From an uncultured Eggerthella sp. (GTDB lineage Bacteria > Actinomycetota > Coriobacteriia > Coriobacteriales > Eggerthellaceae), in the NCBI GenBank assembly GCA_900542525.1, contig UQNZ01000004.1, positions 1 through 64,000 of the forward strand: a stretch of DNA of 64,000 bases. Reading direction: 5' to 3'. Both the position numbers and the translations under genes were made by a program. How positions within the stretch are numbered: position 1 is the stretch's first letter; every line of letters starts with the position of its first letter. Under the pieces are notes generated by a model. That model worked only from the letters and a program-made list of their open reading frames with translations. It made no database searches and was not told where the DNA came from. Positions 34,143 through 42,818 of the stretch are shown piece by piece.

Positions 34143-34628
34143 ATGTACGACGATGTGAAAAAGTGCATAGACGCTCGTCTGGATTACCTCAACCTCTACC
34201 TGGTCTCTCCACCGGAAATCAAGCCTGAGATCGACGCGTTTTCCAAAGATGTCACAAAACTTGGTGAGGCATGTTCGGACGCCGAGGAGTTTGAAAGGCG
34301 ATTTGCCTCAGAGAGACTATTCGAACGATTCTCTTCGCTCGTCTGCAAATGTACCCAGCGCAATACGAAGATGAATGCTTCGGATATCAAACGGTCCGTA
34401 AAAACCACGGGGGAGATACTCGGAAACAACAAAAAGCAGATCGTCAAGGACATCGTTGACGATGCTTGCATGTATGCCCGAGTCGAAGTGGTCGACCGTG
34501 CGACAACGAAGAGTCGCGAGCAGATGATCGAAGAGGGGACACTTGCGGATTACACCATCAAGAGAAACATGGTCGAGGACGGTCTGAGAATTCTTGGCTC
34601 GCTTGCAAGGAGATTCAAGAAGCACTGA
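34143..34628 (+). CDS. Uncharacterised helical protein
   Basis: A 161-residue soluble, all-helical, basic protein from the ATG at 34143 (GAAAGG upstream). No family recognised. A TTKSREQMIEEGTLADYTI segment near 120-140 and a basic C-terminus (LARRFKKH) stand out. It is monocistronic, between the lipoprotein and brnQ loci. Confidence 0.65.
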   Translation: MYDDVKKCIDARLDYLNLYLVSPPEIKPEIDAFSKDVTKLGEACSDAEEFERRFASERLFERFSSLVCKCTQRNTKMNASDIKRSVKTTGEILGNNKKQIVKDIVDDACMYARVEVVDRATTKSREQMIEEGTLADYTIKRNMVEDGLRILGSLARRFKKH

Positions 34629-34644
34629 ATACACTGGACGACCT

Positions 34645-34824
34645 TCATTTGCTCACCCACCAAAGAAAGCATTGATCGACTGGCTGCTCGTAAAGAGAGC
34701 TCTTTAGGGCTCTGAGCGAGGCGTTCGGGTTGTGCTCGAGACAAAGGTCACGCAATTGATCGAGCTCATCCTTATAGTCGGCAGGATCATCTGATTCACC
34801 GCGATAGTCGAGCATCTCCAACAC
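34645..34824 (-). CDS. Small protein (about 59 residues) after brnQ
   Basis: A short frame running from a GTG at 34824 (or ATG at 34815) to a TGA at 34645. The product is acidic and coherent (MLDYRGESDDPADYKDELDQ at its start, ending CFLWWVSK), suggesting real coding sequence. It begins just after the brnQ stop, with AAGGG before the GTG, so it could be co-transcribed. Its NPNASLRAL segment is echoed in decayed copies near 26.45 kb, so it belongs to a locally repeated small family. Function unknown. Confidence 0.5.
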   Translation of the reverse strand: MLEMLDYRGESDDPADYKDELDQLRDLCLEHNPNASLRALKSSLYEQPVDQCFLWWVSK

Positions 34825-34831
34825 AAGACCC

Positions 34832-36151
34832 TTAACTGCAGGATCTTTTGCGCCTGGTAAGGCCCACTACCATTCCAACCAAGGCGCCCATTAAAGCGAA
34901 CACGATCCAGCCAAAGCCCATCGAAGACAGCGGGAGCAGCTCAAGCGGAACGATGGTAACCACATTGGTCACGGCCAGCTCAACCACGATCCCTCCCACA
35001 AGCGCACCTACGGCAGCCCCTTGGTAGACTTCGCGCAGCTTGATCTGTTTCTTGAAGACCAGAAGCACCACCACAGTGATGAAAGGCGGGTACACCACGC
35101 CCAGCACTGGATCAGCAAAGCGAATGATGTTGTTGAGGCCGATGTCACAGATCAGCGCACCTATCACGCAATCTATGATCAAAAGCGCCTGGTAGGATAT
35201 CTTGTTCTTGAACAGCCGACTGAAGAAATCCGCAGCTGAACTTACCAGCGCAACAGCCGTGGTCACACACGCGAGCGCCACGATCGCACTCAAGAGAATC
35301 TTGCCCGCGTCTCCCAAAACACTCTCAACGATAGCAACGAGCAGCCCAACCTGCGACATACCCGCTCCCAGCGATACCGAAGTCGCGCCGAGATAGGTTA
35401 ATCCGCCATAGACCAGCCCGAGCATCACTACTGCCCCTATGCTCGCGCGCGCAAGAAGTGCTGAGCTTTTACCGGGATCGGTATAACCTTTCACAACAGC
35501 AGAGTCCAGGATGATGATGGAAAACGCTGCGACCCCGAGAACATCCATGGTCTGGTACCCCGAACGGATGCCTTCCTGGAATACGTAATCCGTTTGCGGT
35601 GGCTGAATCTCTCCTATAGGAGCAACGATCCCAGCCACGATCAGCACAAGCACACCGATTAGCAACGTCGGCGTGAAGAATTTGCCGATGATATCGACAA
35701 CGCGCGACTTCCTGCAGGTGAGCAAGTACACGATCACGAAGAACAAGATAGAGAACGGGACCAAAAAGGAATTCGCGTCTTCGCCAAGATAAGGCGCGAC
35801 CGACAGTTCGAAGGTGGTAGCAGCCGTGCGCGGCATAGCGAAGACAACGCAAAGACACAAGATAGCCACCGTTGTTAGGATCGTACCGCCGATCTTTCCG
35901 AGCGTCCCATCGAAGGCCCCGCGCGGGCCGCCAAGGCGGCTTACCACGAACACGCCAAGACACGAGAGAACGGCATCAACGAGCAGAAACCCGACCAAAC
36001 CCCACGCCCAAAGGTCGCCACTCAATTGCCCTAAGGTTGGGGGAAATATCAGATTACCCGCACCGAAGAACATCGCGAAGAGCGAGAACCCGACCACGAT
36101 CGAGTCTTTTCCGAGCGTCGATTTCGCCTTTGTTCTTCCAATCTGCCTCAT
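34832..36151 (-). CDS. brnQ: Branched-chain amino acid:cation symporter
   Basis: A 439-residue LIV-II family carrier with about 12 membrane segments. The start MRQIGRTKAKSTLGKDS and then VVGFSLFAMFFGAGNLIFPP is diagnostic of BrnQ, as are PRTAATTFELSV and GYQTMDVLGV. It imports leucine, isoleucine and valine with Na+ or H+. The ATG at 36151 is preferred over an upstream frame start, since homologues begin there and the second copy (28945-29062) conserves it. The leader before this ATG is duplicated upstream of the SLC13-type permease. Confidence 0.92.
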   Translation of the reverse strand: MRQIGRTKAKSTLGKDSIVVGFSLFAMFFGAGNLIFPPTLGQLSGDLWAWGLVGFLLVDAVLSCLGVFVVSRLGGPRGAFDGTLGKIGGTILTTVAILCLCVVFAMPRTAATTFELSVAPYLGEDANSFLVPFSILFFVIVYLLTCRKSRVVDIIGKFFTPTLLIGVLVLIVAGIVAPIGEIQPPQTDYVFQEGIRSGYQTMDVLGVAAFSIIILDSAVVKGYTDPGKSSALLARASIGAVVMLGLVYGGLTYLGATSVSLGAGMSQVGLLVAIVESVLGDAGKILLSAIVALACVTTAVALVSSAADFFSRLFKNKISYQALLIIDCVIGALICDIGLNNIIRFADPVLGVVYPPFITVVVLLVFKKQIKLREVYQGAAVGALVGGIVVELAVTNVVTIVPLELLPLSSMGFGWIVFALMGALVGMVVGLTRRKRSCS

Positions 36152-36285
36152 GCTGAACCCATCTGTGCAGGCTGTTGTATGCCTTGAAGTGCTGAATGCC
36201 TTGACCAGCCTTGATTCTAGAACAAGCAATCGCCAGCTCAGACGCCGCTAACAATCGGTCGATAATTTGTGAACAAGAAGAAACC

Positions 36286-36340
36286 CTTATGGCAGCAGGC
36301 TCTTTTCAGTACGCTGCAGAGCGCCTTACTGCGCCATAAG
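36286..36340. other. Imperfect hairpin upstream of brnQ
   Basis: CTTATGGC (36286-36293) pairs with GCCATAAG (36333-36340), and inner GGCTC/GAGCG strengthens the stem. It lies in the 360-bp gene-free region between brnQ and the DUF488 gene. It may be a terminator or attenuator. No T-box consensus for amino-acid control was found. Confidence 0.3.
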
Positions 36341-36509
36341 AATAAAACGCTCTCCAGCTTCTTTCTTACGAAGCGCTTCGTAACATGCAATCATCAAGAC
36401 CGTAACGCAAACTGGCCGCCATCAAGCTAAAGCTTGCTCGTGCCTTAGACTTGAAGCGTACTGGAATCGCGAGAGCGAAGCTGGCGAACGCACGGCTGAA
36501 GGGGCGAAC

Positions 36510-36941
36510 ATGAAGATCAACATACTGAGCGCATATCAAACAACGGCGGAGGAATTCTTCAACAAGATACTCGGATGGAAAGCAACGCTCGTCCTTGATA
36601 TTCGTCTCAAGAACACGAATCAGCTTGCAGGCTTCACCAAGCAAGAAGATCTCGAATACTTCACCCACGTAATCGCCCATGCCGATTACGTGCACGATGT
36701 CGAATACTCCCCCACGAAGTCGCTGCTCGATGCCTATTTAGATCAAGGCATGCCCTACGAAGAATACTTCAAGAAGTACGCCGCAGAACTTAAGGCGGAT
36801 AACGCGATTCCTGATTTCTTCAAGAAATATGGCAGCTACGATTCCATCGCCATCGTGGGAACAGCCACTAAGAAACGACATTCCCACGCAGAAGAGCTAC
36901 TGAAGCTTTTAAAGGAATACGACTCGAGCATTACCTCGTAG
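36510..36941 (+). CDS. DUF488 family protein
   Basis: A 143-residue soluble protein of the DUF488 family: N-terminal ILSAYQTTAEEFFNKI, the strand LVLDIRLKNTNQ (equivalent to the usual LVDVR) and the later IAIVGTATKKRHSHAEEL, where a family cysteine or histidine motif normally occurs. Members are of unknown biochemical function and are often near stress or DNA-repair genes. Complete in length. Confidence 0.8.
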   Translation: MKINILSAYQTTAEEFFNKILGWKATLVLDIRLKNTNQLAGFTKQEDLEYFTHVIAHADYVHDVEYSPTKSLLDAYLDQGMPYEEYFKKYAAELKADNAIPDFFKKYGSYDSIAIVGTATKKRHSHAEELLKLLKEYDSSITS

Positions 36942-37157
36942 CAGCACAAGTCTAGTCATTCTCAAGGCCAAGAGAAGCTACCCATTCGCTGAAAGCTGCT
37001 TCCTCCGTGGAACTCAAGAAGCGCATCGAAGAACGCTTGGATCGCATGAGCAAGAAGATCGACCCAATAAATCTTTAGAGATCTGCACGTAGCGCAGTCC
37101 TACTTTAAAAGTGAAGATAGAACTCGTGTCTTAGGGAAAGAAGAATAGGGTCGAAAT

Positions 37158-37182
37158 ATGATATAATTGTCATACGTCATAC
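37158..37182 (+). promoter_or_regulatory. Promoter/operator of toxin-antitoxin pair
   Basis: TATAAT at 37162-37167 is a perfect -10 box. It lies inside a TATGA/TCATA dyad (37158-37175) and is followed by two head-to-tail GTCATAC units (37169-37175 and 37176-37182), a good site for autorepression by the antitoxin. The -35 is not clear. Confidence 0.6.
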
Positions 37183-37200
37183 AGGTTTAGGAGGGCATCC

Positions 37201-37515
37201 ATGAGTAAGATGATTTCTGCACGAATCCCTGATGCTCTCTATTCACAGGCGAGCATCCAATTAGCATCACTTGGAGCTTCCACAAGCGATCTTGTGAATG
37301 CTGCTTTTGAATATGTTCTTGAAGAACATGCTTTGCCAACAGTTCACCCGTCTAAAAGCAAACAAAAGAAACGAACTCTGTCAAAAGACCAGAAACTGCT
37401 GATAAAAAGTGTATTTGAGAACTGCATGCTCGATCTTGACATTCCTGATGACATCGAAGCAGACAAACGATACGCGCAAGCAGTAAGGGCGAATAAGTAT
37501 GAAGATATTGCTTGA
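37201..37515 (+). CDS. RelB/DinJ-like antitoxin
   Basis: A 104-residue protein whose N-terminal 45 residues form a ribbon-helix-helix (MSKMISARIPDALYSQA, then LGASTSDLVNAAFEYVLE), the DinJ/RelB layout. The C-terminal half is basic then acidic and should wrap the toxin. TTAGGAGGGC precedes the ATG. It overlaps the PIN toxin gene by 17 bp. Confidence 0.82.
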   Translation: MSKMISARIPDALYSQASIQLASLGASTSDLVNAAFEYVLEEHALPTVHPSKSKQKKRTLSKDQKLLIKSVFENCMLDLDIPDDIEADKRYAQAVRANKYEDIA

Positions 37516-37948
37516 TACCAACGCGCTCATCGATCTTGTCGCGGTCAGGAAGCCCTACGTCAACGATATCAAGAAACTATGCATCGCTGCTGTTTTTGGC
37601 GATCTGCAGATATGGGCAAGCGCACAGTCGTATGCTGATGCTTATTATGTTTTAAGAAAGCATGCTACAGCAGAAGAGGTGAAGCATGCCCTTCTAGCAA
37701 CATTGGATATTTTCATGGTGTGTGGCACCTATGCAGCAGACCTTCATGGGGCGCTGGAATCCGACTGGAACGATATAGAGGATTACTTGATCGCACGCGC
37801 TTCAAAGCACATTCCTGCAAAGTATCTAATAACACGCGACAAGGAGATGGTTGAGAAATCGCCCATCAAAGCTTTGTCCGCACAGGAGTTTTTAAACGTA
37901 TTAGAACATGAATACGGACTAACCTATGATGAAAGTTCCCTCAAATAA
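37499..37948 (+). CDS. PIN-domain ribonuclease toxin
   Basis: A 149-residue PIN domain: LLDTNALIDLV gives the first catalytic Asp, SDWNDIEDYLIARAS the third and fourth acidic positions, and YLITRDKEMV the final part. VapC-type toxins cleave tRNA or rRNA. The partner is a RelB/DinJ-like antitoxin instead of the classical VapB, a known mixing of families. The active-site acids appear intact. Confidence 0.87.
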   Translation: MKILLDTNALIDLVAVRKPYVNDIKKLCIAAVFGDLQIWASAQSYADAYYVLRKHATAEEVKHALLATLDIFMVCGTYAADLHGALESDWNDIEDYLIARASKHIPAKYLITRDKEMVEKSPIKALSAQEFLNVLEHEYGLTYDESSLK

Positions 37949-37960
37949 GATTGCACGCAA

Positions 37961-38857
37961 CTACGAAGCAACGATCTCGGGTGCGGTCACAAACTTGCTT
38001 TCTATCGGGGCTGCGCATTCGTAGGCAAGCCCCATGGCAGGACCTACATGCACACCGATCACTGGACTTGCGGGAAGAACCATCACGGTCTTGCCAACCA
38101 GTGGATCGATCACATCGCGTGCCCATTCGAATGCAGGAACGCACGAACCGATATAGTGAACAGCAACATTGCGCAACCCATAGTTCTCCACATCACGTTT
38201 GAACACGTCAACCATCTTGGCGAGCGCCTTCTTTTGGGTTCTCACCTTGGAAAATGTTGCAGCCTCTCCATTCTTCACCGTGAGGATAGGTGAGATGTTC
38301 AACATGTTGCCCAAAAGCGCAGAAGCCTTACCGATCCTGCCACCCTTCTCAAGGAACTTGAGCGACTCAGGTGCGAAGATGAAACGCAACGAAGACATTG
38401 CACGCGTGGCCGCTTCGGCGCACTCCTCAAGGCTTCCGCCCGCATCACGTGCCTCGCACGCTGCGACGACCGCCCAGCCCAACTCCATGCAATTGGTCAT
38501 ACTGTCGATGAGCGCATACTTGAAATCAGGATGGCACTTGGCTGTCTCTCTCGCTGCACGCACAACTCCTTCGAAGGTGCCCGACATCCTGCCACTGATG
38601 AAGATCCCGAGCACTTCATCGCCAGCCTGAGCTGCCTCTTCGAGTGCAGCCTCCACGCTTAGCGCTGAAGGCTGACTTGATGTAGGAATATCGTCGGCCA
38701 TATCGTAGATATCAGCATAGAACGCATCAAGGTCCATCTCGCCTTCCACATAACTAACACCACCACGGTTGACCACAAGGTTGAGCAGATGAATGTCAAG
38801 TTTCTCACGCAGATCCTTTGGAAGCGATGAAGTGGAATCAGTGATGATGCGGATCAT
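37961..38857 (-). CDS. DegV family fatty-acid-binding protein
   Basis: A 298-residue DegV protein. IRIITDSTSSLPKD at the N-terminus, a TSQPS loop (fatty-acid head-group binding), SGRMSGTFEG and a C-terminal IGVHVGPAMGLAYE are the usual signature segments. DegV/FakB proteins bind fatty acids and present them to the FakA kinase for phospholipid synthesis; no fakA is in the window. Complete. Confidence 0.93.
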   Translation of the reverse strand: MIRIITDSTSSLPKDLREKLDIHLLNLVVNRGGVSYVEGEMDLDAFYADIYDMADDIPTSSQPSALSVEAALEEAAQAGDEVLGIFISGRMSGTFEGVVRAARETAKCHPDFKYALIDSMTNCMELGWAVVAACEARDAGGSLEECAEAATRAMSSLRFIFAPESLKFLEKGGRIGKASALLGNMLNISPILTVKNGEAATFSKVRTQKKALAKMVDVFKRDVENYGLRNVAVHYIGSCVPAFEWARDVIDPLVGKTVMVLPASPVIGVHVGPAMGLAYECAAPIESKFVTAPEIVAS

Positions 38858-39042
38858 TAGTGTTACGCTCCTTCGAAAGAAGTTTCAGATCGGTCAATTC
38901 GTTCCAAACTAATAATTTAGCATTGTTTCAGCTGAGTGCTACCCTGCTGCTCAGCGCTCGACGAATTCATGTTTGCAAACTTTTTTGGACGCGCGTTGGA
39001 TCGAGCACTCGCGCCTCTTGCCCCATAACTAACAATCTTCCA

Positions 39043-40743
39043 CTACTGATCGGCGCCGCACGGGAAGGCTGCTTCGATGAGCGCGCGGTCGTCCACCACG
39101 GTCTGGAAATAGCGGTATCCGCCTGCGAAGTTGAACGCATCGAAGCCATAACCTGCCAGAATACGACACGCCACGTAGCTACGCAGGCCACTCTGGCAGA
39201 TCACATAGACCGGCTTCGCGGGGTCCAGCTCATCGAGGTGATCGCGCAAGGAATCTAGCGGGATGTTCACGAACCCAGGAATACGCCCGAACGCGATCTC
39301 AGCAGGTGTGCGCACATCAAGCAGCGTTACCTGCCCGCGCTCGCCCTTCTCTTGCAGCTCTTCAAGTTGACCTAAGTACCACTGCTTCACGATGCCTTCT
39401 TCGATGTTCTCGATCATGAAGCCTGCCATATTCACCGGGTCCTTCGCCGAAGAATACGGTGGTGCATAAGCCAGATCGAGGTCTTTGAGCTCGGTCGCGC
39501 GCAAACCCGCGAAGATGGCCGTTGCCAACACGTCAATGCGCTTGTCCACGCCCTCATACCCTACGATCTGAGCACCTAACAGGCGATACGTCTCCTTCTC
39601 GAACACCACTTTCATGGTCATGAGCTTGCCGCCCGGGTAGTAGCCCGCGTGACTCATGGGCGAGAGGATCACGTGATCAGCCTCAAGCCCTGATGCTTTC
39701 GCCACCGTTTCATTGATGCCCGTGGAAGCCGCCGTGATATCGAAGACCTTGATGACACTGCTGCCCTGCGACCCGCGATAGGTGCTCGGGATGCCGCAAA
39801 TGTTGTCAGCCGCGATGCGCCCCTGCTTGTTCGCGGGACCCGCTAGCGAAAGGAGCGTCTCTTCGCCCGTTACCAGGTGCTTCACCTGCACGGCATCGCC
39901 TACTGCATAGACATCGGGCGCGGAGGTTTCCATGTGATCGTTCACCAAGATGCTGCCGCGCACACCCATTGCCAGGCCTGCCTCTTCCGCAAGGTGCGTG
40001 TCAGGCGTGACACCGATGGCCAGCACCACCATGTCAGCCGGGATCGGATCAGTATCCGCGAGAAGCATCTCCACACCATCGCCCGTTTCGCGAAAGCCTT
40101 CCACGGTATGACCGAGCGCCAGCTTGATGCCATGCTTGCGCGCCTCGGCGTGGATGAATGCCGCCATGTCGGGGTCGAAGGGCTTCATGAGCTGCTGCGG
40201 ACGCTGCACGATAGTGACCTCTATGCCGATCTCGCGCATGTTCTCGGCCAGCTCAAGCCCGATGAAACCACCGCCCGCGATCACTGCTGTGCGCGGATGG
40301 TGCGTATCGATGAACTCCTTCATGCGGAACGTGTCCTCCACGGTGCGCAGCGTGAATACATGCTCGAGCCCAACCCCCGGAAGGCGCGGCTGCGTGGGCT
40401 TCGCGCCCGGCGAAAGGATGAGCTTGTCGTACGATTCTTCGAACACTTCGCCTGTTACCAGGTTCTTCACGGTAACCGTCTTCGCCTGAACATCGAGCGC
40501 GGTCACCTCATGGTTCACACGCATATCCACGCTGAACCGCGCGCGGAAGCTCTCGGGTGTTTGAAGCGTGAGCGCCTCAGGGTCAGCGATAGTGCCACCA
40601 ATGTAATAAGGTAGTCCGCAGTTGGCATAGGAAACATAACCCGATCGCTCGAACACGATGATCTGCGCGTGCTCATCCAACCGACGAAGACGCGCCGCTG
40701 CCGTTGCACCACCTGCTACTCCACCAACGATGACCACTTTCAT
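39043..40743 (-). CDS. CoA-disulfide reductase with rhodanese domain
   Basis: A 566-residue FAD/NAD(P)H-dependent oxidoreductase with a C-terminal rhodanese domain. FAD site VVIVGGVAGGATAAARLRR (2-20), active-site C42 in SYANCGLPYYIGG, NAD site AVIAGGGFIGLELAENM, second FAD site DVYAVGDAVQ. The rhodanese loop has C516 in CQSGLRS. This CoADR-RHD layout reduces CoA disulfides, persulfides or polysulfide and guards redox balance in anaerobes. Complete and likely monocistronic. Confidence 0.92.
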   Translation of the reverse strand: MKVVIVGGVAGGATAAARLRRLDEHAQIIVFERSGYVSYANCGLPYYIGGTIADPEALTLQTPESFRARFSVDMRVNHEVTALDVQAKTVTVKNLVTGEVFEESYDKLILSPGAKPTQPRLPGVGLEHVFTLRTVEDTFRMKEFIDTHHPRTAVIAGGGFIGLELAENMREIGIEVTIVQRPQQLMKPFDPDMAAFIHAEARKHGIKLALGHTVEGFRETGDGVEMLLADTDPIPADMVVLAIGVTPDTHLAEEAGLAMGVRGSILVNDHMETSAPDVYAVGDAVQVKHLVTGEETLLSLAGPANKQGRIAADNICGIPSTYRGSQGSSVIKVFDITAASTGINETVAKASGLEADHVILSPMSHAGYYPGGKLMTMKVVFEKETYRLLGAQIVGYEGVDKRIDVLATAIFAGLRATELKDLDLAYAPPYSSAKDPVNMAGFMIENIEEGIVKQWYLGQLEELQEKGERGQVTLLDVRTPAEIAFGRIPGFVNIPLDSLRDHLDELDPAKPVYVICQSGLRSYVACRILAGYGFDAFNFAGGYRYFQTVVDDRALIEAAFPCGADQ

Positions 40744-40857
40744 GCTTGACCTTCTTTCCTCTCATACGCTTTTCCACTTGAACGCTTCATTTGCGCTGGA
40801 TGCCGCGACACAGCACCCGCAAGCCACCGCACGCAACGCGGCAACCCCGAACGCGTG

Positions 40858-42381
40858 CTAGACCTGCTCTTCTTTCTTCATGTTGATATATTCGAGCAAC
40901 TCTCCTCGTTTATGGATACCTACCTTGTCATAGATGTGCCGAATATGCGTGTTTACCGTATGCGGCGATATGTAGAGCTTGTTCGCGATGCTGTTCACGG
41001 TGTTGCCCCGCGCGATCAGCTTCAAGATCTGACCCTCGCGCTCTGAAAGCTTGAACTCTGCGATGATCTGAGAGCAGATCGTATCTATCTCGGACGGTGC
41101 AACAGGGGCTGTGGTGAGCGCAACGAAGCGCGGCTCGAGCTTTCCGACCGGCACCAGCACGAATGCCAGGACACAGATGAAGATGAGCGTGGTAGGAGTG
41201 ACCGCAAACTGGGCGATCTCGACGTGGCGTTCGTAAAAGAGCCCAAGACAGTTCCCTAAGGCAATACCAATACGGATCGAAGCGAGTGAGAACGTGACCG
41301 CGAGCGCAGGCGAGAAGAATCCCCGTCGCATCAACGTACCAAAATACATGATGAGCGATATCTCCAAGAGCGACGAGACGCTCAGCCCCACTACGAAGGC
41401 AGCCGGATAGAGCGATTCGTGGCTCTGAAACAAAGTCAATCCCACAATGGCGAAGACTAAATAGTATGGAAAGAGCTTGAACATCGAAGCTTTCGCCTTG
41501 AAGAGCACCGAAAGCCCCGAGACGAGCAGGATAAGCAGCGCACCGGTCACCACGCCGATCTCGAAGATGTATTCGCCGATCGAGAACCATTCCCACGGAA
41601 CGATAGCTACCAGATAATAGCAGGCCACACCCGTAAAACAACCAACGCTACAGACCGCTAACACACTCGAATAGGCCGGCTTGACCGTATCGTGCGGTAA
41701 GAGCACAGGATACGTTGCAGGAACCTTCTTGTGCGCATAGAGGAACACGCCGGAGAACACCACGAGCAGCACGACGAAGAGCGGAGAGAGATCTGCGGGA
41801 ACGAACAGGCCTACGATCATCACCACGAACACAGTCGCGCCGAACGTCGTGCCGATATGCACCACCGAAAAGTTCGCCCGAAAACGCGTGAGCGATTCGC
41901 CCCATAAGATCCACATCAGACCTTCAAGACCACCGGCTATGAAACTGACCACATAGATGATCGCGGAATGGCGCGTGAGCGGAGCACCATAGAGCAACAG
42001 CGCAGTCGCAATGATCAAAAAGACCGTAACGGTCCGCATGACCCACGGGTAATCAGAAAGGTGACGTCTGCGACCCAGAAAGCACACCGTAACGATCATG
42101 AAGAGCGCCGTTCCAACCAGATTCCAAAGCCACGCCACAGTAACACTTGCCGCCAGCAAGTCGGTCTTGAAGAAGCTCGACGGGCAGAACCACATCAGAT
42201 AGTGATAGGCCATCAAGAGCGAAAACCCCAAGTATTTGAGCGCTGGATGAACGGTCATCAGTCGATCAACAACGGGCTGTCTCGTAGTATTTTTTGGTGA
42301 TTCGCCCAAAGTGTTCTCATCAACGCTCTGAATCGGCTCATGCTCTTCTACTTCGTCAAGAGCTGATTGAGTATCTTGCAT
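40858..42381 (-). CDS. LuxR regulator with 12-TM MFS-like N-terminus
   Basis: A 507-residue protein. About 12 hydrophobic segments fill residues 45-420, and a LuxR-type helix-turn-helix occupies the last 65 (FKLSEREGQILKLIARGNT, then INSPHTVN-like ISPHTVNTHIRHIYDKV). This fusion of a transporter-like domain with a LuxR output is a hallmark of Eggerthellaceae genomes, where it is found beside catabolic or respiratory genes. It probably senses a ligand at the membrane. It is divergent from the carnitine-type cluster and is its likely regulator. Confidence 0.9.
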   Translation of the reverse strand: MQDTQSALDEVEEHEPIQSVDENTLGESPKNTTRQPVVDRLMTVHPALKYLGFSLLMAYHYLMWFCPSSFFKTDLLAASVTVAWLWNLVGTALFMIVTVCFLGRRRHLSDYPWVMRTVTVFLIIATALLLYGAPLTRHSAIIYVVSFIAGGLEGLMWILWGESLTRFRANFSVVHIGTTFGATVFVVMIVGLFVPADLSPLFVVLLVVFSGVFLYAHKKVPATYPVLLPHDTVKPAYSSVLAVCSVGCFTGVACYYLVAIVPWEWFSIGEYIFEIGVVTGALLILLVSGLSVLFKAKASMFKLFPYYLVFAIVGLTLFQSHESLYPAAFVVGLSVSSLLEISLIMYFGTLMRRGFFSPALAVTFSLASIRIGIALGNCLGLFYERHVEIAQFAVTPTTLIFICVLAFVLVPVGKLEPRFVALTTAPVAPSEIDTICSQIIAEFKLSEREGQILKLIARGNTVNSIANKLYISPHTVNTHIRHIYDKVGIHKRGELLEYINMKKEEQV

Positions 42382-42447
42382 AGTGATCTACCTTTTCTCG
42401 CTCGTTTCCCCCAAAACGGGCTCGATTCCTTTTTCCTTGCGTTTTTT

Positions 42448-42476
42448 GTTCTCTGTATAGTATCAGCTTACAGAAC
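42448..42476. promoter_or_regulatory. Dyad in luxR-mfs divergent region
   Basis: GTTCTCTGTA (42448-42457) and TACAGAAC (42469-42476) form an imperfect dyad overlapping TATAGT (42456-42461), a -10-like box. It is a candidate binding site for the LuxR-type regulator. The remaining 42382-42818 has no other clear feature. Confidence 0.45.
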
Positions 42477-42818
42477 ATCAGGTCGGACGCATCACTAGTT
42501 TTTCAGTATGTCACGCTCTCACTAAAAAAGAATGCCTCCCCACTTTGGTCGCAACCTCACAATCCCTCTCAACGTGTGATGCGCTCATGAACGCGTTCAC
42601 GCAAGATGGGCACGTCGGTAAATGCCGGCAGCTTACGTCTTTTTCGTTGGTTCATAAGATCCAGTTGGCAAACGAAACACAGTGAAGCGATGGAGTAACA
42701 AACCGCGGAACTGGGCACTATGAGATAACGACGAACGTAAAACGAAGTAAGCAAAGGGGAACAGAACATGTGTCGCCTGGAAGGGGCGCACAGGGAAGAA
42801 GGAAGAAAGGGGACGCTA

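Noticed and set aside
36152..36509. T-box riboswitch upstream of brnQ
   Set aside because: The conserved T-box sequence and specifier-loop layout were not found; only an imperfect hairpin is present.
39877..40614. Long plus-strand ORF (245 codons)
   Set aside because: Antisense shadow of the CoA-disulfide reductase gene.
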